From assembly GCA_035294245.1 (NCBI GenBank), contig DATGLG010000037.1, positions 9,734-73,733 of the forward strand: a DNA stretch of 64,000 nucleotides, read 5' to 3'. The stretch comes from DATGLG01 sp035294245 (GTDB lineage: Bacteria > Pseudomonadota > Alphaproteobacteria > JACZXZ01). A program made the translations under genes and the position numbers. Within the stretch, counting starts at the first letter, position 1. The number at the start of each line of letters is the position of its first letter. Below the pieces are notes generated by a model that saw nothing but the letters and a program-made list of their open reading frames with translations, did not search any database and was not told where the DNA came from. Below are positions 40,101 through 47,111 of the stretch, piece after piece.

Positions 40101-43100
40101 CCACCGCCTATCTCGGCGCCAACGCGGCGAATCCCGTCTCGGGAACTCCCGGGAATCTCAAGGTGCTGGCGGCGGGGGATCTCACGATCCAGGCCGGGGG
40201 CACGGACACCAACATCGCAGTCACCACGGCGGGCAGCGGCGGTGTGGTGGCCGGCGACGCGGCGACGGCGACGACGGAGAACCGCTCGACGACCAGCGCC
40301 TCGATCCAGGGCGGCAACAGCCAGCCCATCCTCGTCGGCGCGCTGACGATCCAGGCCAGCCACGGCTCCAATTACGACAGCGAGGCCGACAGCACCCAAG
40401 CCGGCGTGCTCGACGCCAGCGGCTCGACGACGAGCGACACCGTCACGCCCAATACGAGTGCCGGCGTTGGCGGCGGTGCCAATGTCCAGGCGACCAGCGT
40501 CTTCATCAGTGCCAGCAATAATGTGCAGCGGGTGAATTCCGGCAATTACGATGTCCAGGCGGCCGGCGGCGGCGTCGCCACGGGCAGCGCCGCCGATCAA
40601 GAGACCTACATCGCGACGACCGCAATCGCCTTCATCGGGCAGAACGCCATCGTCGATGTCGTCGGGAATATCGAGCAGCCTGGCTCCTTCGTCATCAATG
40701 CGCAGAATAACGTGTCGGCCACCGGCAAGGCCAAGATCGACACGGGCGGGGCTCTCGACGGCGCCTTCGCAAAATCGAACCTCGTCGTCATCGAGACCGC
40801 GCAGGTCAATTTCGGCAGCGGCGCGAAAGTGGACTCGATTGGGAATCTGAGCGCCTATGCCGAGAACACGGGCACAGTGAATGCCGAGGCCGATGTCCAC
40901 ACCTATGGCGCCGTCGGCTTTTCTGATGCCGGCTCCTACGCCACGCTCGACGGCGCGCAGACGATCAATATCGGAAACGACGGCGGCACCAGCCCGGTCC
41001 TTCTCCACGCCGACGGCGATATTGCCCTCATGGCCGGCTCGGCATCGAACGGCGCGAGCAACGTCCAGTCAGCCTCGGCGAACACTTCCGTCTTCAACTA
41101 CACGGCCGTGCCGATCGACACACCGCCCGACGCGAATGCGGCGGTTCTCTCCCAGAGCAACGTCAATATCGGTGCGAACGCCACAGTACTCGCCGGCGGT
41201 GACGTCACCCTCTCCTCGATCAAGGGGACCCTTACGGCAACCGGATCGAGCGTCGACCAGAACACCTACGAGAAGGTGATCGAGGAGATCATCAACTTCT
41301 TCCTCAGCATCTTCCACAAGCAGGTGACCATCGACGTGACCGGCGGAAGCGGCACAACGGCGGGCAGCTTCGGCGCGGTGAATGTCAGTGGTCTCGTCGC
41401 GGGCGGCGCCGATTACCAGCAGCGGCTCACCATCAATCCGGGCAGCAACGGCCAACCGATCTTCACCATCCAGGATCCCGGCACGGCTTACACGGTGTTC
41501 GGACCCTACGACCTTATCGATACGCTTAAGACCCAAGCTCAGAATCTAACGACCGAGGTCAACGCGCTGATTGCGGAGAACAGCAGCAACACCGATCAAA
41601 TCACGCTGCTCAATAGTCAGATCAAGCAGCTCAACCAGCAGATCAGCACTCTCAGCCAGTATACCGACGCCGACGCGATCCCGCTCCTCATCCTGAACAA
41701 CATGAAGGCCCAGGCGGGCGGCGTCCATGTCACCGCCGATGTGGTGACAGGCGGCGGCACCCTCGAGGCTCACGGCGATCCCTATATCGACATCGAGAAC
41801 AACAGCCCCTATTCGCTCCAGGTCAACGATCTCACCATCGGCGCGGCGACCGGCGTCGTCTCCGTTAACGGCGTCTTCCAAGGCAATGGCGCGACATTGA
41901 GCGGGGGTCTCGGCCCCCATGTCTCGGTTGTGAACGGCCCCTCCAGCGTGGCGACGGTCACCGTCAACCAGAATTACAGCCCGACGGACCCGAACACGAC
42001 ACCGCCCTACATCTTCCTGGAAGGCAGAATCAGCAATCCCGAGGGCTCCGTCACCATTGCAAACGCGTCCGGCAGCATCGTGCAGGACGGCACAATCACG
42101 GCCCAGACGGTCACGATCTTCGCACCGAAGGGCGATTTCGTGCAGAACTACTCGACGGGCTTCAGCTTTATCGGCGGCACGCCGCCTTTGGATCCCAACG
42201 TGCGGCCAAGCGAGATCCTCGTCGGCGGCTCCGTTTATATCGCGGCCCAGTATCTCGACATCAACGGCACCATCGAGAGCGGCTATCCCGATTGGGCGCT
42301 GACCCTCGACCCGAACATGTCCGTCTCGGCGGCAAACGACCCGACTTATAGCCAGTACAGCTCGGTCTCGACGAACAACCTGTCGGCGAATGGCACGACC
42401 CTGAGCGGTCTCATCGGCTTCTTCCAAAACCTATATAAGAATTCCTCTCAGAGCAGCCCGACCACCCAGTTCCAGCTCCTGGGCCCGACCGTGAGCAATC
42501 CGGGGCTGCTCGATGCCTTCTACGACGCGAAAAACAACCAGATCGTCGTGACGCCGGAGTCGATCCAGTCCGGAAATATCTATCTCTTCGGCAATATCTT
42601 CAGCACCGGTGGCGGCCATCTCTACGCTTCCAGCGGCTACGGCCGGATTAATGTCACGAACGAGACGAATTACGCGCTCGTCCTCGACAATCTCAGCACC
42701 GGCACCGGACGGAACGGTCAGATCGAGATCGCCGATACGGCACAGGTCGGCAATATCGACGGCTCTAAGCGCGCATGGCCGCTCGTGACGCTCTACGAAT
42801 ATGACTGGAAGACGCAGACGATCAGCGAGTTCCAGAATCTCGGCTCAACCGATCAGGATCAGCCGTTGGTGCAGGTCACGCCGACAACGATCGGCAACAG
42901 CTATACGACGAGCTATACGCCGGCCGGCGGCGGCCCGAGCGGCAACGGCGCCTGGTACATTCCGCCATCAAGCTCGAGCACAACCTCGGCCAACCCGCTG
43001 ATCCAGGCCTATATCGACCTCTTCAAGGCATTGGACGCGCTGGGCTTCCAGTTCGGCAATCTGCTTAACGCGCTCGAAGGCCAGATGGTCAGCAACCCGG

Positions 43101-46100
43101 CGACCCTGGTGCGGCCGAGCAGCAGTAGCTATACCCCGCCGTCGAATGCCATCTACGCGGCCTACCCCATCGATATCGAGTTCAATCACGAATTTAATGG
43201 CGCGTCGCCGGCAGAGGTGTCGATCACCTCGACGGCGCCTGGCGCTAATGTCGTGCTCGCCGGCGGCATCAACAATCCCGTCGGCACGATTAAGATCGAG
43301 TCCAACGGCTCCATTCTACAGAGCGCGGTCGGTGCCACTGCTAATGCTGTCCAGGTGAGCCTGAAGGCCGATGGCGGCAGCATCGGGGTCATCGGTCAGA
43401 GCGTTGGGGTCAATATCACAGACGGCGGCGTTCCGCAGGCTCAGGAGCTGTTCGGGACGGGAGCTTCCGGTCTACTTGCCGCGGCACAAGGCAGCGTCAA
43501 TATCGTAGCCCCGCTGGACGGATTGCCGCTCTATTCCGTCACATCGACGAATGGCGACGTAGCGCTCCAGGCACAGGGCGATATCCGCGCCGCAAGCCCG
43601 AGCCTCACTCCAACAGTCATCGGCAATAATATCGATCTCGTTTCCCTCGGCGGCGGCATTGGCTCGCTCGGGTCGCCCCTCGTGATCCAATCCAACGTCT
43701 CTGGCGCGACGACCCACCCCGGCGAGCTCGATGCGCAGGCATCCCAAGGCATCTATCTGACACAGCCCTCGGGCACGATCTATCTCGGCCAGGTGCAGTC
43801 CTTCGGCGGCGACGTCGTGCTGGCGGCACAGAACGGCAGCATCGTCAACAACATCGTGAGCGGCCAGATCGACCAGGCCACGATGCAGCATCTCCAGCAG
43901 CTCTGGTCGAGCCTGAACCTGATCTATGATCCGACGGTCGAGACCCAGCAGCAGGCCGACCAGAATCTCGGCACGAATTCGGTTCAGGATTTCAACATTC
44001 TGGTCTCCCGCAATTACCAGGAGTATTGGCAGCTCAATCGCTTCGCGAGCAACGGCCAGATCGCGCTGACGCCGCAGCAAGCGGCGTTCTTCGAGCCGCA
44101 GGTGGTCGCCTATTTCAAGAGCCTCAACAAGAGCTATAGCGGAACGCCGACAACGGCCCAGATCACCAGCTACGTCCAAGGCCAGTACAGCTATCTGCAA
44201 GGTTTCTTCCAGGGCCTCTACACGGGCGTGCAGCCGGGGCAGGTTGGCCAGCCGGGCGAGGCGAACCTGCCGACCAGCGCGTTCCAGCAGAACTATAGCT
44301 ACGACCCGATGACGACCCGCAATGCCGTCACGTCGCAGGATCTGGCGGCGATCCAAGCCGGGTATCAGGAGTACTGGAATATCCGCCAGCACGGCAGCTT
44401 CAATGCCGATGGCTCTGTGAGCCTCAACGGCCAGGACGTCACTGCGCAGTACAACTACCTGCAAGGCTACTTCCACGGCCTCTACAACAACGCCTTGCCG
44501 GCGGACTCCTTCACCGGCTTCAACGCGCAATACACTTACGCCGCACCCACCGACGTGAAGGATCAGTACTCGATCGGCGCGGCGTGGACGAAAGCGCAGC
44601 TCACGAATGCAATCAACGCCAATGCCCTCACGGCGACGGCGAATACGCAGATCTTCCTCCAGCCGCCGAACGTGATCGGCCAAAACATCGATCTCGAGGC
44701 CAGTGCCGGCGCGATCGGCTCGATCGGCGCCCCCGACGTCTTCACCCTCAGCCCCCAGGTGGCGACCCTGCCGGCGGACCTCATCGTCGATCTTGCCGCC
44801 GCGGCGCCCGGCGACGTCCAGATCTCGAGCCCGGACGCGCAGGGCAATTACACGATCACGGTGCTCAAGGCCAAGGCCGTCAACCTCCAAGCCAATGGCA
44901 GCGGCAATGGCAGCCCGGGCACGGTGACCGCGCACGCCGAGGGGAATATCTATCTGGGCGGCTCCGGCTCGGTCGCGCTCGGGGATGTCTCCAACGCTGG
45001 CGGCAGCGGCCAAATCCGGCTGGCGATGGGCGGCAGCATCCTGAGCGCCAACCCTGGCGCTGCGGTGATCTCCGGCGCGAGCAAGGGGCTCGACCTTGAG
45101 GCGGCGGGAACAGGCGTGGTCAACGCCAGCATCGGCACCGCGCAAGATCCGTTGGTCATCGACATCTCGGGCAATCTCGATACGGCGCGGGCCGCCGGCG
45201 GCATCTACCTGACGCAGGCGCCGGGCGACCTCGTGCTGGGGAACGTCTTCGCCGGCGGCGCGATCGTCTTCACGGCGACAGGCGGCAGCATCCTCTCGGA
45301 ATTCGACGATTTCGGGCAGAACATCGTCCATATCCAGGGCGCCTCGTTGGACCTCGAGGCACCACAGGGAGGTATCGGCGTCTCGCTCGATCCGAACGCG
45401 ACGCGCTCCAGCCAGCTCCACATCGCGCTTGCGAATAACAGCCAACTGGCCGCCCATGCCGGCGGCAACATCGACATCCTCAATCCCGATGCGGCGGTCG
45501 CCGCCGGACAGGGCATCGTCATCGGCCCGAGCGGCATCACGGCCGGGGGCTCGCTCAATCTCGACGTCGAGACCGGCAATCTCACCATGCCAATCGGCTC
45601 GAAGATGACCGCCGGGCAGGGCATCTCGCTCACGGCCCTCGGCGACATCATCCTTGGCGGGCTCACCAGCAATCTCGACGGCGACCTCGCCATCGTGGTC
45701 GACAGCAAGACGGGCGCCATCCTCGCCAATGGCGACGGCCAGACCAACCTCCTGGTCGAGCACCCGAACGGCACAGCCTCTCCGAACGCCCGCGTCTATC
45801 TCTCCGCGGCGAACGGGATCGGGACGGCGGCTCAGCCGATCATCGTCGATACCCCGTGGCTGCAGGCGATCAGCGAGCCGGCAGGCTCCATCTCGATTAG
45901 CGTTCTCGACGATCTCTACCCGTCGATCATCATTCCGGGGCTCAGCGCAAGCGACGCCACGATCAGCTCGCTGGGCGGCCTTACCATCGAGCGGGTGGAT
46001 ATCGGCCAGTCGCTGAACTTGGCGGCCAGCAGCATCGATGCGAACCTGTTCCAATTCGGCTCGACGCCGCTGGTGCTGAACGTGACAGGGTATCAGGGAA

Positions 46101-46648
46101 CCGTCGCACAGTCGGTGACGCTCAGCATCAATACCGCTAATCTCGTCAATTTCCAGGCTCTGGCGGCAAATCAGGCCCAGGTCACGACGACCAGCGCCTT
46201 CCTCGATATCCAGAACGGCGACGTGCCCGGCGCCATGAGCCTGGCGACGCCGTTCTATCCGGCCGGCGGCGGTGAGGTCTATATGGACAACCAGAACCCG
46301 GCCGAGGTGAAGGCGGGCGTTCAGCTCTACCAGCCCGACGGCAAGTTCTTCGTCTATCTCGGCGGCACGACGCTCTTCACCGATGCTAACGTGACCCACT
46401 TCACCGATGGGCATCAGGTCCTCGTGCCCAATTGGAGCGGCAATACCGCCTTTGCCGGCGGAAGCTTTGAGCTTCAGATCGGCGGCACCCTGACCTATAC
46501 GCCGGCGGGAAATATTCTGAGCGGGAACGGCCTGGGCGAGTGGACGAACGCAATCTTCGGGAACACGCCGTCCTATCTCATCCGGACCGTCCAGCTACCG
46601 CCGTCCGTGAGCGGCCCGTCGGGTCCGGCGGTCAACACGAATTTCTAG
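31103..46648 (+). CDS. giant LktA-family filamentous adhesin / two-partner secretion exoprotein (TpsA)
   Basis: 5181 aa in one unbroken frame. The start is TTG with GGGAG and a G-run just upstream. A long N-terminus (about 54 residues) with GRRHLLL and a hydrophobic core ends in AFAQ. Residues 60-400 form the secretion domain (NAFNSFGQFVVGTGNTVNLM, GGNVYFADPYGFFVGASGVV) as in leukotoxin LktA-type adhesins. From about 400 to 3400 many degenerate repeats follow with a VAVNxxxxxTxAxI theme, predicted beta-helix. Distinct inserts: coiled coil at 3474-3535, and a helical duplicated block at about 4303-4480. There is no C-terminal barrel, so export needs the TpsB encoded downstream. Role: adhesion, aggregation or toxin; inferred from family. 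Confidence 0.9.
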   Translation: MSKSHRRAPWRRRSDARPGFPVTTRPLLGRRHLLLTSSAVALLTAVVTPQAAFAQGAGAHPPRANVITPDGRTQTRLQVSGNTTTITTGTLSGANAFNSFGQFVVGTGNTVNLMVPNGAANLVNLVHNGPTEIYGVLNSYKNGKIGGNVYFADPYGFFVGASGVVNVGALSVSTPTGDFLNRMIGPQGAVNADAVGQFMAGDYPVSPDGLISIRGKVNAQEKVRLQGQVVKVGAPGVVSVQAAQQQALFASTVNTAGLQAGAGIRESGGTIEIVAAGDAKVAGTLTADGASGINGGTIDVQAGHNVAVASTAHLSAKGKGQNSSGGKVRVYAGNDLAVQSGAHFDASAGTTGDGGTIEASAHGNAILGSAIFDASAVNGHAGRVLFDPANLTVSGNIASNGADIALAADDAITLDAGIKIDSTLSGGNAGNITLTAPDITISGTIDASASADGAKAGNITLQTPSGNTQSATFTVNSGALLNAQATGKGGTSGTITLSALSDPSSTVTTGFNFGTVQASTAITVNGMIQGGDITLDSEATLKPSNGGSADASSSVLVGGTLKGQNVTLKAITDAETTNIVDITSVIDAASNYAVGGALPLPEGLPGNSVGYVEASGISTVKALSGASIQAAGNAVLDATTTESATTPSNISGALLGAIAGKLTGTATAQIASGASVRTGGDLDVKAHNTATLSINALTNTQVSPVDLTLAASIANVNATATIATGATINAAGNVSVIARNDNSFTTTATAYDGGRGKVGLAAAVADINTDALAIEGADLGDGTVSTTTPQSLLVEADSITTTDSAFALTAVGGQSSTQNQLTGSGALSDLETNLFNTYLTKGPLSNTSSSSETPKIGSAVAVSIVNQTAESGIRAYPTINVDSGATSAPTAPTVQAAQQVAVYSQMQDAGLQSLAESQINSADEPSPDNPNATIAVSVAAAIGLYTHNDIAYIGPNVSVTAPDIGVAADFSIPMNDGWSQIPGGFPAPDFSSASSFGTTLSTWASSLGSLLGNVLNSNSLGFANNTLTSYANALGDSTKAGVYGAVNYLQFDNTTGAWVGDGAKVTSKGGQSNWTTSIDAGDSDLDSNDTGGNVDSITWASPVTVRASSTITTINVAGNLQALNLSGTGGSDSSTTVGGAVNLMNFTDTTIAGIANGAQINITGGDLTVSATGSQFDVTVTPSSGDGGGVAINGTAGVLLLNNTVHASISSGATISVDDAVNVAATENLSLWTVSGAASSGKTAGVGIGVALNDLATDTKAYIADNSSDAALLAASAPGSDGGNDLAGSDGSIAANDEKVTAQTNGTIAALAIAGAKQGNNEGGNSDVFSKLSSKSGDLSELVQNIGDPGDALFNAALEKLSSKGSSTDTGTGSQGGDNTAGDAESSKSSVGLGISGSASVNITSLGTEAYIDSAKITKGATTVSATNNMTRVSGSGAASLVLAGKSGSNTSAGVAGAVAYDKSGNNTLAWVSNSTITNSTGLTVEALTGGLEVDVGLGLAVNTNSNKAASVSISATVAQINDATNAYIENTLASGTGAVQVVAYDNTTIGLGGGSFFGGGNAGVGAGLTLALIGDGSLSGNTIDATSAYVDHSSLTGFDSITVDAADPGRVISAAAMGGGGANTNAFAFGVVYDQIGRTTNAAISHSTITVNNGITVEASDNNDSALDASLTTGDPSLDENFSGQTSAQSGQPSVFDVNANGAGILAVAGMVLVGKNAGGIEFAGGMIKDTISASVSDSHLTSSDKGAVQVTADSGAIIMAASIGVAVSTTGQFAGAGSVTANIVDNTVSATVGGPGDMSSISAGSLKVEADDNSTIQSLAGAISVSVEGNAVGAAVSFGQIGRTITASATDVALTNTDSVQVGSKATGTIQTLAVAGSAAGGNVAVAGSVTVNIIGDQLTSDLEGVSLNDTASVVGVTSSDTAEIDSLAGDLAGSGTAAIGVAVAVNDIGGGVTAELLGGDNHAIVAKDVMVAGTVGGTINTIATGLAISGDAGVSGSIVTNIVNTQIVARIDQGARVTAQDNVGVIAATTDGINAIAGAVGIGGSAVGAGVTVAVNDIQDSTQAWIAGGSQVAALALDPNDYLTVNDGSLNVNGQPQTFVDVSNISHAADYLTVLGELHGPHTKNVTGIAVNASSEQNTGVAAVTAALSFDIGSVSLAANVVTNLMGGTTAAYISDATINPASAGTAGAAQQVDVTASSHAFGADVVLGLSGSGGFSGTGAVNVNLFNRSTSAYIAGGTVNAAAGVDVDAVSSQDQASIAMGLAVGVGGVAATGIVTQFDADTTADVDGGSITTGSLSVDSQTENGMNAIGGAGALGGIAVGAAFVVGINSDTTLAYVGDEPTVTNPDATSPPQATSLQLGGNLTVDASTTTTLDSAAVGGSGAGATAIAGMVNVNLLSNTTRAGLYAVSLNQPPVGKTTATPAGNVNVQAVDNIIIKPIAGALAVGLSGAGVGAGANIVVAHSQAVAEIVNSSINAAAVDVSAQSNKYIQVITTTAGVGGTAGIGGSAAVILLGDGIGDAGDSSDSASNELANSSNGGTLGAVNSFTSSTNPGSSDPSLGISQQSSINQATDTSVSAPVSAASADGPTARILGGTITTVGTTNTPGSVSVQAIDHTSTQNIVGALGLGGVVGLGASVGFTRVDDHVAASINGAAVTAGSILVGASQGDGPQGSTAEIDSFVGGGGLVGLGISVADAVVNDNVTATLGGTITGNSSGNATVSASDGSTVKAAGFGGAIGLGAALGVVSLSSKTSSVTADIAPSAGVTQYAGVSVQASDQGPVSAYSLGASGGILSGDAADATATDQATVTADVGAGSTILFGDGGLLVSATDIPSVWADAVGYSVGGASIGASIATATATPIVKAYLDSNTTVNGSGLVSVVAQTTLPSSSFVAIDIPGTSTELADNSGCSGPTSACAEATAGTGGLLFGANATVAQATDDAQVSSYTGTGVTLSTGAMFISATNNTSQYANAYGIAIGGLAAVGADFASATSDGSATAYLGANAANPVSGTPGNLKVLAAGDLTIQAGGTDTNIAVTTAGSGGVVAGDAATATTENRSTTSASIQGGNSQPILVGALTIQASHGSNYDSEADSTQAGVLDASGSTTSDTVTPNTSAGVGGGANVQATSVFISASNNVQRVNSGNYDVQAAGGGVATGSAADQETYIATTAIAFIGQNAIVDVVGNIEQPGSFVINAQNNVSATGKAKIDTGGALDGAFAKSNLVVIETAQVNFGSGAKVDSIGNLSAYAENTGTVNAEADVHTYGAVGFSDAGSYATLDGAQTINIGNDGGTSPVLLHADGDIALMAGSASNGASNVQSASANTSVFNYTAVPIDTPPDANAAVLSQSNVNIGANATVLAGGDVTLSSIKGTLTATGSSVDQNTYEKVIEEIINFFLSIFHKQVTIDVTGGSGTTAGSFGAVNVSGLVAGGADYQQRLTINPGSNGQPIFTIQDPGTAYTVFGPYDLIDTLKTQAQNLTTEVNALIAENSSNTDQITLLNSQIKQLNQQISTLSQYTDADAIPLLILNNMKAQAGGVHVTADVVTGGGTLEAHGDPYIDIENNSPYSLQVNDLTIGAATGVVSVNGVFQGNGATLSGGLGPHVSVVNGPSSVATVTVNQNYSPTDPNTTPPYIFLEGRISNPEGSVTIANASGSIVQDGTITAQTVTIFAPKGDFVQNYSTGFSFIGGTPPLDPNVRPSEILVGGSVYIAAQYLDINGTIESGYPDWALTLDPNMSVSAANDPTYSQYSSVSTNNLSANGTTLSGLIGFFQNLYKNSSQSSPTTQFQLLGPTVSNPGLLDAFYDAKNNQIVVTPESIQSGNIYLFGNIFSTGGGHLYASSGYGRINVTNETNYALVLDNLSTGTGRNGQIEIADTAQVGNIDGSKRAWPLVTLYEYDWKTQTISEFQNLGSTDQDQPLVQVTPTTIGNSYTTSYTPAGGGPSGNGAWYIPPSSSSTTSANPLIQAYIDLFKALDALGFQFGNLLNALEGQMVSNPATLVRPSSSSYTPPSNAIYAAYPIDIEFNHEFNGASPAEVSITSTAPGANVVLAGGINNPVGTIKIESNGSILQSAVGATANAVQVSLKADGGSIGVIGQSVGVNITDGGVPQAQELFGTGASGLLAAAQGSVNIVAPLDGLPLYSVTSTNGDVALQAQGDIRAASPSLTPTVIGNNIDLVSLGGGIGSLGSPLVIQSNVSGATTHPGELDAQASQGIYLTQPSGTIYLGQVQSFGGDVVLAAQNGSIVNNIVSGQIDQATMQHLQQLWSSLNLIYDPTVETQQQADQNLGTNSVQDFNILVSRNYQEYWQLNRFASNGQIALTPQQAAFFEPQVVAYFKSLNKSYSGTPTTAQITSYVQGQYSYLQGFFQGLYTGVQPGQVGQPGEANLPTSAFQQNYSYDPMTTRNAVTSQDLAAIQAGYQEYWNIRQHGSFNADGSVSLNGQDVTAQYNYLQGYFHGLYNNALPADSFTGFNAQYTYAAPTDVKDQYSIGAAWTKAQLTNAINANALTATANTQIFLQPPNVIGQNIDLEASAGAIGSIGAPDVFTLSPQVATLPADLIVDLAAAAPGDVQISSPDAQGNYTITVLKAKAVNLQANGSGNGSPGTVTAHAEGNIYLGGSGSVALGDVSNAGGSGQIRLAMGGSILSANPGAAVISGASKGLDLEAAGTGVVNASIGTAQDPLVIDISGNLDTARAAGGIYLTQAPGDLVLGNVFAGGAIVFTATGGSILSEFDDFGQNIVHIQGASLDLEAPQGGIGVSLDPNATRSSQLHIALANNSQLAAHAGGNIDILNPDAAVAAGQGIVIGPSGITAGGSLNLDVETGNLTMPIGSKMTAGQGISLTALGDIILGGLTSNLDGDLAIVVDSKTGAILANGDGQTNLLVEHPNGTASPNARVYLSAANGIGTAAQPIIVDTPWLQAISEPAGSISISVLDDLYPSIIIPGLSASDATISSLGGLTIERVDIGQSLNLAASSIDANLFQFGSTPLVLNVTGYQGTVAQSVTLSINTANLVNFQALAANQAQVTTTSAFLDIQNGDVPGAMSLATPFYPAGGGEVYMDNQNPAEVKAGVQLYQPDGKFFVYLGGTTLFTDANVTHFTDGHQVLVPNWSGNTAFAGGSFELQIGGTLTYTPAGNILSGNGLGEWTNAIFGNTPSYLIRTVQLPPSVSGPSGPAVNTNF
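41521..41700 (+). other. coiled-coil insert in the giant exoprotein
   Basis: Codons 3474-3533 lose the Gly/Ala/Thr-rich beta-helix composition and read as heptad-like helix (LKTQAQNLTTEVNALIAEN, ITLLNSQIKQLNQQISTLS). It is preceded by a Lys/Ile-rich IINFFLSIFHKQVTIDVTGG segment near 41290. Likely a stalk, joint or oligomerisation element in an otherwise beta-solenoid protein. Confidence 0.6.
44009..44545 (+). repeat. internal duplication of an aromatic helical module in the exoprotein
   Basis: Two related segments within one CDS. The first (from 44009) has NYQEYWQLNRF then YSYLQGFFQGLYTG and AFQQNYSYDP. The second (from about 44357) has GYQEYWNIRQH then YNYLQGYFHGLYNN and GFNAQYTYAA. Similarity is at protein level; DNA copies have diverged. 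Confidence 0.7.
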
Positions 46649-46724
46649 TTGGCGTAGCGTCGGCTCGGAGGGATACACTTCCCGACAACAGGGTGATTCG
46701 TTCGCGTGTCAGCCGGAGCAACGC

Positions 46725-47033
46725 TTGAGAAGCCTGCTCGGCAAGGTTGCTGGAAAGGCAGCCGGTTGTGTGGCAGCGGGGCTGCTGCTCGGAATGGCGG
46801 TGTCCTCATCGGGCTCGGAGACGCCGGTGCCGAGCCGGCCGACGCCGCAGGTCGATCCGGGGGCAATCCAGAACGAGGCCAACCGAAAGCAGCAGCGGCT
46901 CGAGGACGAGATAAGGCAGGAGCACAAAAGGCGTCAGGAGAGCGGGAAGAATATCGCTGAGCCGGCGGCGACGTCGAAGCCAGGGCAGCCGGCAGTGAAT
47001 ACATCCAAGCCTGACCGGGAGCTCACCAAGTAA
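46725..47033 (+). CDS. small exported protein sharing the TpsB N-terminal motif
   Basis: 102 aa, TTG start with CGGAG upstream. A signal-like hydrophobic N-terminus (KAAGCVAAGLLLGMAVSSSGS) is followed by a Pro-rich stretch and DPGAIQNEANRKQQRL, then a charged helix and a disordered tail. The 16-residue motif is 11/16 identical to NAGAIQNQMNRQQQRL near the mature N-terminus of the downstream TpsB. In FhaC the equivalent region is helix H1, which plugs the pore. Lying between the exoprotein (76-bp gap) and TpsB (under 80 bp), it is probably co-transcribed. A decoy plug or transport regulator is inference; the family is not recognised. Confidence 0.7.
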   Translation: MRSLLGKVAGKAAGCVAAGLLLGMAVSSSGSETPVPSRPTPQVDPGAIQNEANRKQQRLEDEIRQEHKRRQESGKNIAEPAATSKPGQPAVNTSKPDRELTK

Positions 47034-47111
47034 TCTGCGGGAATCATCGTCCGGCGGTCAAAGAAACGAGAATCGGGTGTGGGGGCAATGACGAGCGAGG
47101 AGGGGGGACCC

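Noticed and set aside
43472..46414. 980-codon open frame on the minus strand inside the giant exoprotein gene (also 34202-36325, 707 codons)
   Set aside because: Long antisense frames are expected opposite GC-rich, Gly/Ala/Asp-biased coding sequence; the products are Arg/Asp/Gly-rich with no motif, start signal or neighbours.
31103..46648. Autotransporter (type V a) interpretation of the giant gene
   Set aside because: No C-terminal barrel or terminal aromatic strand; the barrel is a separate gene downstream.
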